Shown here: piece after piece, positions 44,084 to 55,739 of the stretch | Layout: every line of letters starts with the position of its first letter | How positions within the stretch are numbered: the stretch's first letter is position 1 | Assembly (NCBI RefSeq): GCF_009727055.1 | Contig: NW_024063731.1 | Location: 150,625-214,624 of the forward strand | From: Benincasa hispida | Taxonomy: Eukaryota > Streptophyta > Magnoliopsida > Cucurbitales > Cucurbitaceae | Direction of reading: 5' to 3' | Length of the DNA: 64,000 nt | Position numbers and translations under genes: made by a program | Notes under the pieces: model-generated | Databases searched by the model: none | Seen by the model: only the letters and a program-made list of their open reading frames with translations | Told to the model about the DNA's origin: nothing

Positions 44084-46010
44084 TGAAGGAAATTGAACAT
44101 GAGGATTTCTATGAGCAGCAGAATGATCATTTCAAATTCCATTTGTATATGAACATTAACAATTATAGTACACAAGCGGAAACATAAAGGCTATGCAACA
44201 TACAAAATTATAGCATACTCTACTATACGATTAAGGGTTAAAAATAACATACATTTGAAGACTCATCTTTAACACCCTTAATTATGAATGCCACAAAACT
44301 GCAAAACACGAATGCTCGAACTCAGCGATCTCCAAGGTCACGAACAATCGACAACCACCACACGAAACTGCGAACATAACGAACGGCCTCCAATAAACCT
44401 CGACAATGTCAAGTTGAGTACAACACCACCACAATGGCTACCTTGGTATTCTCGATGTGAGAATCCAGAAGTGTGGGCTTTGTGTGGACTTGATTAGAGG
44501 AAGAGACTGGAGCAACAATCGTGTAAACGATTGAGCAAGTGGGAGATGACAAATATCTATCGTATAGACAATGCCCAATCGTTTATAGAATCTATGCAAT
44601 CGATTAGCAAAAGCTACGCAATTTTTTAGCTAATTGGCCAGTTAAGTGATCTATCGTATAGAAACACTCCACGATCGTCTAGTCTCTCTTCAGCTGCCGT
44701 TTAGCAAATCTATTATACTTGACAACCGCCGTGAGTAATCCGAGAATGGAAACTCTCACAAAAACATCAACTAAAAATAAGAAAATATTTTCCTTTTATC
44801 TCACGATTACCATGAAACAACCAATAAACCCCACTCAGTTGGTTATTAAAGAAAAAGAGATAATTATACAATAATTAATATTATTATAAATATACATGAT
44901 AATCAACTTACAAAACTATATTTATAACCTATAGTTTTAATATTTCATCTCATGAAACATATAAACCATAACTCTTTGTCTAATTCATGGTACTTAATGT
45001 AAATCTCATTTATATTAATCCTCCACTTGATGTATCTAATACACCACACTAAACATTTCAAATCAACACTAAGAACTTATCCTCAACTTGAACCCATTGA
45101 GCTACCAAGGGGCCCTTATGGACTTGTAGCTCAATGGTACGTGAATAATTGGCTAAACTCTTTAGTCATGGGATCCACCATCCGTCAACTGCCAAGCACT
45201 CTACTAAAGACCAATAGCTTAACTCTCCTTACTACAGATATATTATGTGTCCATATCAACCGATCAACAGTGTGGTAATCCTTCATAGATCGCCTGTAAG
45301 TACAGTTGGGCCAATAATCGTTATGCCCCTGTAGTTACATCTAACTCTTTAAGCACAACTAATCCCTCTAATGAACATAAGTCATAGTTCTACTATGATT
45401 GAGTCCTTCCAAAGAGAAGAGTTGGCCACTATGTTCGAGCCCCAGAATCAGCCCTTAGGGAGCAATCTATCTAAGTACCCTTGCTTCGGGGAAGCAGTGA
45501 ATCACCAGTATCAACGACGTTATATACAAAGACGAATCATCTCGTGGTCTGGTCTTATACAAACTCTTTGTATAGGACACCACCGCTCACATGTCTCCAC
45601 ATGAATGGTCAAGATGTACCATTTGTAGTAGTTCACAACACTTGTAAACCTCTACAAAGCGGGTCGTATCCGTAGTATCATCAGGATCAGATATCCCACC
45701 TTAATCCTTATACTACAGACCTATTTAGGTTATCACTTAAAGCATGATCCACTTGTATATCTCATATACATGTTTTAGTTTACATACAATAACCATGGAT
45801 CTTTGTTTATTGTATATGTGTAAATGCCAGATAAGATAACTCTTATTTTATTCATAACAATGTGTACATATTATAAATACAAGACTTCGGAAGAATTAGG
45901 ACACCAGTCCCAACAATCTTCCATTTTTCCTAATGCCTTGGGAGACTAATGTATAATACAAGATAAAGACATGTACAATATATAATAAACTAGGGCATAC
46001 CCTAATATCT
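44084..46010 (-). repeat. 3' LTR of Copia C (1927 bp)
   Basis: Outer end TGAAGGAAAT on the plus strand is the inverse of ATTTCCTTCA, the LTR end of A. The inner end reads AGATATTAGGG where A has TGATACTAGGG, so the canonical TG has mutated. About 310 bp shorter than A's LTR. Contains a few ACGATCG/ACGATTG-type motifs at 44520-44720. Confidence 0.88.
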
Positions 46011-46019
46011 TCTCCCACT

Positions 46020-46440
46020 TGCCCTAGACAAGATGTCGCATGTCGCGCAGACCCAGACTCTCCAGGTGACCCTTGAACACTTTAGCCGTGAGAGTCTTTG
46101 TAAATGGATTAGCAACGTTGTGCTCCGACGCAACCTTCGTGACTATTACATCACCGCGATGCATAATCTCCCTAATCAAGTGGCATTTCTGTTCTATATG
46201 TGTGCCTCGACGATGACTTCGAGGCTCATTCGAATTTTCCACTGCCTCATTGTTATCATAATAATGAGTGATTGGAAAATCTATATTTGGAACAACTTCA
46301 CGATCTGTAAGGAATTTCCTCAGCCAAACAGCCTCATTAGCTACTTCACAAGCGGTTATGTATTCGGCTTCCATAGTGGAGTCTGTGATGCATCCTTGTG
46401 ATGCTTCGCCGCACTATAGCCCTTCGATTCAGAGTGAACA
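46020..46440 (-). pseudogene. Copia C RNase H and pol C-terminus
   Basis: The open stretch 46024-46374 reads MEAEYITACEVANEAVWLRK, then FPITHYYDNNEAVENS and HIEQKCHLIREIM, ending GLRDMRHLV. This is the complete C-terminal end of Copia pol and is better preserved than in A or B. Upstream it is out of frame with the RT part. Confidence 0.9.
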
Positions 46441-47632
46441 CTGATCCCTATGTCGATTTACAAGAATGTCTATTGATCTGAAAGTCAGAGTCTGTGTATC
46501 CTGTAAGGATCAGAACCTTATCTCCATATACGAGCATGTAGTCTCTCATTCTTCGAAGATACTTGAGGATTGTCTTAACCGTCGCCAAGTGATCAAATCC
46601 TAGATTTGACTGATAACGACTGACAATCCCTACTGCATAATAAATGTCGGGTCTAGTACACAACACTGCATACATTATGCTTTCACCAGTTGAAGCATAG
46701 GGAATCCGTTTCATATTCTTTGAGGTATCTTAGGACATTGATCCTTAGAAAAAATGATTCCATGCCTGAAGGGTAACAAATCCCTCTTTGAATCCTTCAT
46801 CCTGTACCCGATCAACATTTGATCGATGTACGATGCCTGAGACAAGGGTAACCTCTTGTTCTTACGATCCTGAATGATCTGGATCTTATAACATACTATC
46901 CCTCACCCTAATATTTCATTTGGAACTGGGCAGCTAGCAACTTTTAATGTCAGTCAGATACTTTACATCATTCTCAATAAGTAGGATATCATCCACATAC
47001 AGTACCAGGAAAGCTATTGAGTTTTTTATGATCTTCTTGTAGACACAAGGCTCATCAACCTCCTGATCAAAGCCAAACGATTTGATCGCAGTGTCAAATC
47101 TAATGTTCCACGATCGAGATGCTTGTTTCAGCCCATAAATGGACCTATTAAGCTTGCAAACTTTTTGCTCTTGATCTGTAACTATGAACCCCTCTGGTTG
47201 AGCTATGTAGGTGGTCTTCTCAAGATTACCATTAAGAAAGGCAGTCTTGACGTCCATTTTCCATATCTCACAATCATAAAATGTAGCTATGAACAGGAGT
47301 ATCCCAATAGACTTGAGCATGATAACAGGTGCTAAAGTTTCCTCATAATCAACTCCTTCAACCTGGGTATAACCTTTTGCCACGAGACTAGCCTTAAAGG
47401 TTTGCATCTTTCCATCTACACCTCTCTTTCGCTTATAGATCCATTTACACCCCATAGGTCTTACCCCATCAAGCGGATCCACAAGCTCCCAGACATTATT
47501 GAAGTACATAGACTTCATCTCTTGGTTCATGGCTTTAATCCATTCATCTTTGTCAACATCATCCGTTTCTTTCTTAAAAGACAATAGATCCTCGACCCCA
47601 TCATTAGAAATGACGTTCTGGGCTTCAGCCAA
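46440..47632 (-). pseudogene. Copia C reverse transcriptase
   Basis: The open stretch 46934-47632 (232 codons) is the best pol piece in the window: KDEWIKAMNQEMKSM, MGCKWIYKRKRGVDG, LVAKGYTQVEGVDYEET, MDVKTAFLNGNL, SIYGLKQASRSWN and the catalytic YVDDILLIEND. A second open stretch (46448-46714) covers SIMYAVLCTRPDIYYAVGI. Frame breaks around 46720-46930 separate them. RT would copy the element RNA in the particle. No upstream protease or integrase remains in this copy. Confidence 0.92.
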
Positions 47633-48275
47633 ACCTATGGAGCGATCCGATCAGGATGTTTGTAATCATTAGAGAAACAACTAGAGAAAACTAGTAGGCA
47701 TGGGAATTATTTTCGCAAACATGCTTTCTATAAAACGTTTATAATCAAAACAGCTTAAAAACATTTTAGTTCGAAAACATTTTAGCTACTCACCTCGAAC
47801 TCTTAGGAACTTTTCACTCTAGTAGCTCCTCGGGTCCCTTTTTCACCCCTAGAATCCAGATTCAAATTACAACTTAGATTACTCATAGTTTCGAACCTTA
47901 TTTGGAAACTTCCTTCTATAAACTTATTCTAAAATATCTTAGAATCTTACCCTAAACTTTCAGCTCCAAATTTCTCGTGGTTTGGCCGGAATCTCAAAAT
48001 CTTCAAGACTAGCCCAGACTGATCCGACAGTCTGACCCTTCTTCCTTCTTCTCAACCTCCAGCCCAATTCCTTTGAGCTTTTTCCTCTTGCAGCCCTACT
48101 CTAAAAACTAGACTTCCAGAGCTTTTAGACGGCTTTGGAATCACTCCAAACGCACGAGTAGATTGGAAGATCTCCTTGTCCAAAATTGACACATTCCTCT
48201 GAACCCTCACTGCCCTCTACTTTCTCTACAAAATTTATGATTTTTGTGTAATTTGAAAATGAAATCCTAACTCCC

Positions 48276-48283
48276 TATTTATA
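48276..48283 (-). promoter_or_regulatory. TATA box of the LTR inserted in Copia C
   Basis: Minus strand TATAAATA in the context GCCTATAAATAGGGAGTT, typical for a pol II retrotransposon promoter. Transcription would run to lower coordinates. Confidence 0.6.
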
Positions 48284-48609
48284 GGCGTTCAAATTGCTTG
48301 TGGGATTGACAACACCTACTTGACTGCATGACCAAATGTTTAATCCTCCCTTTATCAACATAAGCTGACTTCACCTTGATTCAATGTGTTCTTCCCAAAC
48401 GCATCCAACACAGTTTCTTAGTTTTAAGAATTTCTTTTAATGGACACATAGATTTTAATTGATGTTTTCCCTTACGTCTTCAAGCTTTTTTTGTATTCAA
48501 AATAGGATTTTTAAATGCATAACCCACCCTAACGCGTCCAAATACATCGCCCAGAAGGTTGCTCGGCCGTTCAATGCATAGACGAGGCGTGGGCGTGACA
48601 TTCGAATCA

Positions 48610-49030
48610 GACAAAGCAAGCCTAGCATAGGCGCTCTCACTCTTTCTACTCTTGGCAATGTCACTCTCTCCACTCTCGGCAGTGTCGCTCTCTCCCACTT
48701 TCTCGCTGGTCTCGCTCTCTCCNCTCTCGCTCTCTCCCCCCTTCTCGCTCAAAATCTCGCTTTCTTCACTCTCACTCTCTCCAGCAATCTCGCTGGTCTC
48801 GCTCTCTCTCTCGCTCTCTCCAGCTTTAACTTTTCTCTCCACTCTCGCTCTCTCCAGCTTTCTCGCTGGTCTCGTTCTCTCTACTCTCGCTCTCTCCAGC
48901 TTTCTCGCTGGTCTTGCTCTCTCCCATCTTCTATCCAATCTCGCTCTCTCCCATTTCTTCTTCAATCTCGCTGGTCTCGATCTCAATGATCTCGCTCTCA
49001 ATGATCTTGCTGATCTCACTTTCAACGATC
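48610..49030 (-). repeat. GAGAGCGAG low-complexity repeat
   Basis: About 25 imperfect copies of GAGAGCGAG(A/C)... with larger units of about 45-60 bp (for example around GCGAGAAAGCTGGAGAGAGC). Both strands stay open for 170-180 codons only because of the repeat. Base 48723 is an undetermined n, showing assembly trouble here. Confidence 0.8.
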
Positions 49031-49245
49031 TCGCTCTTAGCTACTGCGAATTGTTTGTCTCCGTGCAACTTCTACACATTTTTTCCAAATTTTCCCCATT
49101 CCTTCTTCACCATTCCACACTAACTTTCTCATCCTACTCAACTTATTTATACAAATTTAAATAGAGATACAAAATTAAGTGGAAAAATAAGACAGTTTAA
49201 ATAAGAAAACACACTTAAGTGTAAAATTGGGATTCGGGGTTCACA

Positions 49246-50710
49246 TTGACCATCATCCATTAAACTCTTTAACGGAATGTTTGACCAACTATCGCATGCT
49301 TGTAGAAAATCTATCTAATTTACCTTTCTGCATACACCCTAAGTCCACATGCAACTCTTTCTTATCGATTTTAGTTCAATTTCTATTATAACACTTACAA
49401 TAGAAACAACCAAAACCAAACACAATGCATAGCTAACACATACAAAGCATTCATAACTTTTACAAACAGCCTTAGTGTTATGCTCCATGCATTTTTTATT
49501 CATTGCTATCTTTTTATATAACACTTATACAAACAAGCAACGAACCAAGCAAAAGATGCTTCTATACACCCTTATACTATAACGCTTATAATACAAAGAT
49601 GATGCATGAATATGCTCGCTGCATACACAAATATAACTCTAATATTTTCATGATGCATGCACGTGCTTTCATGTAATTTCATCATGCCATATTATAACAC
49701 TTATAATACATGATGCATGAATAATTGCACAACCTAAGGTGGGTTTAAAAACTATATGTCAAACACTTTTCCATATAAACCACATACATCTCATGTATAG
49801 TAATCAAAATGTTGATCAACCGAGAAAATTTGTCTCAAAATCCTCAAAACAAAAGCTAACTATTACGAAAACAAAGAGTCTCCAGTTCAAATAGGCGAAC
49901 CGGGTCTTGAACTGTCTGGTTGAAGTCCGCGTCTCCATTGATCGTGTACTAAAACATTCTGTGATCGTCTACACGAAAGAATAAACGTTTTACTCAATTG
50001 TTTACTTACGTTCCCAGAGCAACACAATCGTTTAGCAACGATCGTGTACCTTTTACTATGCAATGAAGCACGAGGTACACGATCGTGCAGCGCGCTCTGT
50101 AACGCAAGCCTTATACGATCGTCTAAACAACTACAATGCAGTAAAGCACGATTGTCTAAACGATCACTGAGCGAGAGCCTTCGTGATCATGTACTCAGTA
50201 ACTATGCGATCAACTTGCTAACTACACGATCGTTTAGCACACGCGTCTTTTATTAAACGATGAACATCATATGCTCCCACTAGATCGGGCAACCAAAGCT
50301 ATGTGATAGAGTAAACAATTTACCCAGCTAAATGATTGTTTAGTATATACTACACGATTGTATAGAAAAATCTACACAATCGTTTAGTTAAATCCCAACG
50401 ATTGTTTAGCTTAGGTTACACGTCACGACCAACCCTTTGTCTTCTTCTTCGCTGTGAACTACATCTCCATGCTTCGAAACACTTTAAATTACAGACTCGA
50501 TTCCATGTTAATTATGCCCAAAAATATAGAGGCCCTAACAAATTAACATTTTGTAATTGAAAGAAAGCTTTAAATAGAGGAAATTAACCCATACACATTA
50601 ATCAACGCCATCCATAAATGCATTTAATAATTAAACACAATGCAGAAAAACCACCATGATTGTAAAAGAAGTTCAAAACAAAAGTGAAATTTGGAATAAC
50701 AGAACAACCT
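49246..50710 (-). other. Gag-less leader of Copia C
   Basis: Collinear with A 164-1960: ACGATCG-type array (49925-50420), TATAACACTTATA repeats (49375-49700), and the phrase AACCCACCTTAGGTTGTGC (inverse at 49730). No open gag frame on the minus strand. Two copies of the family with the same leader argue that lack of gag is a feature of the family, not an accident of A. Confidence 0.75.
49925..50420 (-). repeat. ACGATCG-type array in the Copia C leader
   Basis: At least ten motifs such as TACACGATCGT, AACGATCGTGTACC, TACGATCGTCTAAAC and ACACGATCGTTTAGC at irregular spacing, in the place corresponding to 495-1035 of A. Confidence 0.8.
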
Positions 50711-50723
50711 GGCTCTAATACCA
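50711..50723 (-). promoter_or_regulatory. Primer binding site of Copia C
   Basis: Minus strand TGGTATTAGAGCC, one base different from the site of A, two bases inside the LTR end. Confidence 0.88.
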
Positions 50724-50725
50724 AT

Positions 50726-51207
50726 TGAAGGAAATCAGACATGAGGATTTCCATGAGCAGCAGAATAATTGTTCCAAATTCCATTCGTATATGAACATTA
50801 ACAATTACAGTACACAAACAAAAACATACAGGCTGTGCAACATACGAAATTACAGTATGCTTTACTATACAATCAAGGGATAAAATTAACATACCTTTGA
50901 AGACTCATCTTCAACACCCTTGATCACAAACGCTCGAATAGACTCCAAGACTGCAACACACGAACGCTCGAATTCAAGGATCTCCAAGATCACAAATAAT
51001 CGACAACCACCACACGAACACCGCGAACTCAACGAATGACCTCCAATAAACCTCGACAATGTCAAGTTGAGTTCGACATCACCACAATGGCTACCTTGGT
51101 GTTCTCGGTGTGAGAATCCAGAAGTGTGGGCTTTGTGTTGACTTGGTTAGAGGAAGAGACCAGAGGAATAATCGTGTAGACGATTGAGCAAGTGGGAGGC
51201 TGACAAA
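50726..51207 (-). repeat. Truncated 5' LTR of Copia C
   Basis: Matches 44084-44560 throughout (TGAAGGAAAT..., TGCAACATACGAAATTACAG, CCACACGAAC, CAGAAGTGTGGGCTTTGTG). Similarity ends at TGACAAA (51201-51207), where Gypsy D begins. The two LTR copies are about 90% alike by eye. Confidence 0.9.
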
Positions 51208-51600
51208 GATGTGCCCATCATTTTGGGGCAACCTTTTCTATCAATGGGTCATGCCCAAATTGATGTGCATAAAGGGAAAATCATTCTAAGTATCAACAAA
51301 CAGAAGCTCAAATTTAATATAATTCGTGCCATGAAGTTTCTAGATGAAGAAGACCTACAAGATTCTGATGATGACCTGAATTTGATTGAAGAAAAAAAGT
51401 CTGATGAAGAGTATGAAAGAGAGGATACCAGTGCATCCATTGTTGCCTACAATGCGATCACAACAAAAACAACACAAGGAAGAAAAAATGATCGCAAGGC
51501 AAGAAGTAGAGCAAACAGAAGAACAAAAAATAACACAACCTTCCCTAGTGGAGCCACCAACACTTGAATTAAAGACCCTACCAACCCATTTGAAGTACAC
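51200..51600 (+). pseudogene. Gypsy D protease C-terminus and linker
   Basis: DKDVPIILGQPFLSMGHAQI followed by DVHKGKIILSINKQKLKFNI, the end of the aspartic protease, then an acidic linker rich in Glu, Asp and Lys. The catalytic Asp part is missing, cut off at the junction with Copia C. Confidence 0.85.
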
Positions 51601-52670
51601 ATTTTTGGGGCAGAATGAGAAGCTGCCAATGATCATTTCCTCTACACTCAACAAAGATCAAGAGAATGCATTGATGAGCATTCTCAAGAAACATGTGCGA
51701 GCAATTGGCTGGACGCTCACTGACATCAGAAGAATTAGCCTTGTGTACTGCATTCATTTTGAAGATGACCACAAAGCAACAATTGAACATCAATGCAGAC
51801 TCAACCCTGCGATGAAGGAGGTCATCAAGAAGAAGATTATCAAATAGCTAGATGTAGACATTATCTATCCCATAGTAGATAGCACGTGGGTCAGCCCCAT
51901 GCAATGTGTGCCAAAGAAGGGTGGAATGACGGTAGTCCCAAATGAGAAAAATAAATTAATATCGCAAAGGACCATCACTCGATGGCGTATATGCATGGAC
52001 TACCGTAAGTTGAATGCGGCCACAAAGAAAGATCATTTTCCTCTGCCATTCATCGATCAAATGCTAGACAGACTAGCAGGGAATGATTTTTACTGCTTCC
52101 TGGATGGGTATGCCGGATACAATCAAATCATGATAGCTCCTGAAGATCAAGACAAGACCATATTATTCAACTGCCCACATAGGGGACGTTTTCTTTTGCC
52201 GCATGTCGTTTGGTCTTTGCAATGTGCCAAGCACGTTCCAAAAGTGCATGATGGCAATTTTTTCAGATTATCTCTGAGGACTCCGTGGAAATATTTTTGG
52301 ATGACTTCTCCGTTTATGGGAACACTATTGAAGTCGCTCTTAGAACTTGGAGAAGATTTGAAAAGATGTGAAGAGACGAATCTGGTGCTCAATTGGGAAA
52401 ATTGTTATTCATGGTTAAGGAGGACATTAGTGTTGGGATATAAGGTCTCCCAGGATGTTTGGAGGTGGACAAAGCAAAAATTGAAGCAATTGAAAAACTC
52501 CCACTCAACAAGCGTGAAGGCTGTGCAAAGCTTCTTGGGACATGCCAGATTTTACAGATTATTCGTCAAGGACTTTTCTAAAGATAGCACGACCACTGAT
52601 GCATTATTAGAGGCGGACTGGAAATTTGAGTTTGACAACAATTGCTCAACGCATTCAGAGTTTTAAAAAA
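51570..52670 (+). pseudogene. Gypsy D reverse transcriptase
   Basis: FLGQNEKLPMIISS, LKKHVRAIGWTLTDIRRIS, then after a stop at 51847 MQCVPKKGGMTVVPNEKNKL, WRICMDYRKLNAATKKDHFP and FIDQMLDRLAGNDFYCFLDG. The catalytic box appears as VEIFLDDFSVYG at about 52285-52320 in a shifted frame. The stretch FFRLSLRTPW in the main frame shows the frameshift. RT is thus inactive. Confidence 0.9.
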
Positions 52671-53425
52671 TGCACTGATTACAGACCCGTGTTGATTGCG
52701 CCGAACTGGACACTGCCATTGAAATCATGTGTGATGCAAACGGGTATGGGATGGGAGCAACTTTAGCGCAAAAGAGAAAATTTTTTTTGCATCCCATCGC
52801 ATATGCGAGTAAAACTTTAAACCCTGCTCAAATAAATTATATCACCACAGAGAAAGAACTCCTGGCTGTGATTTTTGCGTTGGAGAAATTCCGAGCATAT
52901 CTATTGGGAACCAAGGTACTCATCCACACTAATCACTCGACAATCAAATACTTAATGACAAAAAAGGACGCAAAGCCGAGGTTGATCAGAAGGGTTCTTC
53001 TCCTTCAAGAATTTGATATTGAAATAATTGACCGGAAGGGGACAGAGAATCAGGTTGCAGATCATTTGTCTAGGATGGAAAATCCTGAAGTTGACCGCAA
53101 TGAGACTGAGGTGAGTGTTGTGTTCCCAGACGAGCAGCTGTTCCACACAGAAGAATTGCCCTGGTATGCGGAGATCGTTAATTATTTGGTTTGTGAGCAA
53201 TTCCTTGAAGACTACACCTATCACCAACAGAAGAAGCTTAAACATGAATGCAGATATTATTATTGGGATGAGCCAAATTTGTATAAGAGAGGTGCAGACC
53301 AGATTATTCGGTTATGCGTACCAAATGCTATTCAACAACGTATATTGTCACAAGGCCACGACTCACCATATAGTGGGCACTTCGGAGGGCAGCGCACTGC
53401 AGCCAAGGTTTTGCAAAGTTGATTC
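52670..53425 (+). pseudogene. Gypsy D RNase H
   Basis: The open stretch 52727-53422 reads [20 protein letters not shown], then [38 protein letters not shown] and [12 protein letters not shown], the RNase HI-like domain of Gypsy pol, followed by the spacer and the start of the integrase zinc finger ([19 protein letters not shown]). It is intact over about 230 codons. Confidence 0.92.
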
Positions 53426-54420
53426 TTTTGGCCTACATTACTCAAGGAAGTTGTTGACTACGCAATGAAATGTGATCGGTGTCAATGCACAGGCAACATT
53501 TCATGGAAAAACGCAATGCCAATGAACACTATCTTGAAGCTGGAATTATTCGATGTATGGGGGATTGATTTCATGGGACCATTCCCTCCCTCGCATGGCA
53601 GATACTATATTTTATTAGTCGTCGATTATGTCTCCAAGTGGGTAGAGGCAATAGCATGCGCCACAAATGATGCGGCAGTAGTCTCCCAGTTCCTAAAGAA
53701 ATATATTTTCACTCGTTCTGGAACTTCTCTTGCCTTCATAAGTGAAGAAGGATCCCACTTTATCAATCACAATATCAAGGAGTTGCTGTCCAAGTACAAT
53801 ATCCTCCACAAAGTGGCCACCGCAAATCATCCGCAAATGAATGGTCAGGCTGAAGTGTCCAATCGAGAAATTAAGTCGATACTTGAGAAGGTAGTAAAAC
53901 CTTCACAAAAAGACTGGGCGACAAAGCTTGATGATGCATTGTTAGCATACCGGACCGCATTTAAAACACCCACAGGTATGTCCCCATATGCACTGGTATT
54001 TGGTAAGGCATGTCACTTGCCTTTGGAGCTGGAATATAAGGCATTATGGGCGGTGAAGAAGCTAAATTTTGATTGAAGAAGGCAAAGGAAGCACGAAAAA
54101 TGCAACTAGTCGAGCTAGAAGAATAGAGAACAACGCATATGAAAATGCGAAGATTTATAAAGAGCACACCAAGCACTGGCATGATCAACGCATATGCGGT
54201 AAGAACCTCCAAGTCGGGCAAAAGGTCTTGCTCTTCAACTCACGTCTGCGACTCTTCCCGGGAAAGCTAAATCACGTTGGTCTCAGACCGTTCGTAATAG
54301 ACAAGTATTTCCACATGGCGCAGTTGAATTATCAAATGACGACGAAACCAACATATTCAAAGTCAATGGGCAGAAAGTAAAGACATACCATGAGAAGGCT
54401 AGCATCGCCGAGTCGACTCC
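53425..54420 (+). pseudogene. Gypsy D integrase
   Basis: The open stretch 53465-54076 carries [17 protein letters not shown] (second half of the HHCC finger), first catalytic Asp in [16 protein letters not shown], and Glu in [17 protein letters not shown]. At the place of the second Asp (usual motif ISDEGSHF) it reads FISEEGSHF, so Asp is replaced by Glu, which should weaken or abolish strand transfer. A stop at 54076 and frame change lead to the C-terminal part [18 protein letters not shown]. The finger's first half lies in the preceding frame. Confidence 0.9.
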
Positions 54421-55739
54421 ATGGAACTAAAGAACTTTGAATAAAGATGGAAGTAGGTGGTCCCTGCATTATCAAATGATCGCAATCTATCAAGGACGCA
54501 AGTTGTGGGAAACACCAATTCTTCAACTCTTTTCCACTATTAGAAATTTTCACTTTATTCTTTCAATCTTTAACTATCCTTATTTAATTTTGAAAAAAAA
54601 ATGCGATAACAAGTTTTATTTTGTTTAAAATAATTTGACCCTCTCTTTGTTTTTCTTGCAACGATCAAGGCGCTGGATTGCGGAGATGTTACACAAAGAA
54701 GCCACTTATCTTATTTCATCACTGCAATCCAAAGAAGAGAGATCACCGCAAAGATGGATGCATCAATATGCAATGCAGGCGACAACGGTGTACTCTTCCT
54801 TATCTTTATTTCAAATTTTGCGTATTTTAATTTTCAAAGTTTTAATCATCCCAATCATTTGACATAGATAAATTTAGTAGTTTACTGCATTCTGTTTCTT
54901 TGCCAAGTATGATTTCAATGATGAAAAATATGCTTCTATGTCTTTCATATATACTAGAGTCAACTTAATCTTAAGATAGTCTCTTCATAAAATATTTCTC
55001 AAAGTTAGGGTTTGCTAACTTTCTTTCAAACTCTCTTTACAATGCATTCTATGACCATCGCATGACTTATTTTAATCTTTTGGCAATGAGGACATTGCCG
55101 CATTTTAAATTTGGAGGTGAGGTATTTATTTTCGACCTTGCTATTTTTGAAAAAAAATTAAAAAAGTTATATTGAGAATAACAACTCCACTGTCAATGCA
55201 ATGGAAAACCCATGTTGATAAGAGTTAAGTTGTGAAAGGCACTTACCCGTAGTTGGATGTTCGCATGACACACGTGGGAGCAAGACAAAACGAAAGTAAG
55301 TCACCAGGATCAATGTATAAATAAATGACCGCAACTCCACTGCCAAACAGGTATTAGTTTAGACTGAGAAAGAGCGCATTGCCAACAGTTGGGGGAAAGC
55401 CAAAACGAAGGCAAGGCACTCGGATCAGCGCAAGGTCTAAAAAAAATATCAATGAAGAAAACTTTTTGTGCAAGGATAAAATTATTTGACACCCCGGTAG
55501 AAAATTTTCTTTTTGAAATAAATCATGCGATGTTCCGAAATTTAGTAAAGTCCTTTTGAAAGGTAAGCTTGCAGTCCCTAGGTCTTAGAAATATTTTAAG
55601 AAGAGACTTGAATAAGACTTAAGAAAATTCAGGCATATAGGATTTAAACGAAGTATTCTTGAGAAATCTAGGAAAAAAACAGTGCGGTTGACTTGCTAAA
55701 GGAATCTTTGAGGACAAGCATTGTTTAAATTTGCGGGTG
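54421..55739 (+). other. 3' non-coding spacer of Gypsy D
   Basis: No gene seen. Two phrases ending in purine runs, GAGGACATTGCCGCATTTTAAA + TTTGGAGGTGAGG (about 55087-55123) and AGGACAAGCATTGTTTAAA + TTTGCGGGTG (55710-55739), resemble each other and suggest a duplicated polypurine region; the second lies next to the LTR. ACTCCACTGYCAA phrases at 55186 and 55334 mark a further internal duplication. Confidence 0.6.

Larger units (their letters stand above)
47665..49245 (-). mobile_element. Foreign LTR-like insertion inside Copia C
   Basis: Homology to element A stops at about 49250 and resumes at about 47660. The 1.58 kb between begins (minus) TGTGAACCCCGAATCCC, has a TATA box in the minus phrase CTATAAATAGGGAG (48274-48287), and a low-complexity GAGAGCGAG region at 48610-49030. 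This looks like a solo LTR or LTR fragment of another family, plus a deletion of the flanking Copia sequence (A's 1990-4430 has no counterpart). The left end is not clean, so a solo LTR is not proven. Confidence 0.6.
44084..51207 (-). mobile_element. Copia LTR retrotransposon C (minus), same family as A, 5' LTR broken
   Basis: Reading on the minus strand: partial 5' LTR (51207-50726), primer site (50723-50711), gag-less leader (50710-49246), a foreign LTR-like insertion (49245-47665), RT and RNase H (47660-46020) and full 3' LTR (46010-44084). The leader blocks, ACGATCG array and TATAACACTTATA repeats match those of A in order. Protease, integrase and the adjoining leader are missing where the foreign insertion sits. 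The outer part of the 5' LTR has been replaced by Gypsy D. Confidence 0.9.

Noticed and set aside
46033..46401. 122-codon plus-strand frame
   Set aside because: Antisense shadow of the Copia C RNase H region, which has clear motifs on the minus strand.
48480..49164. Long open frames on both strands (181 and 170 codons) rich in Ser, Leu, Arg and Glu
   Set aside because: Created by the GAGAGCGAG repeat inside LTR-like DNA; an undetermined base lies within it and neither product looks like a protein family.
51249..51793. Several minus-strand frames of 60-100 codons
   Set aside because: Antisense shadows of Gypsy D protease/RT.
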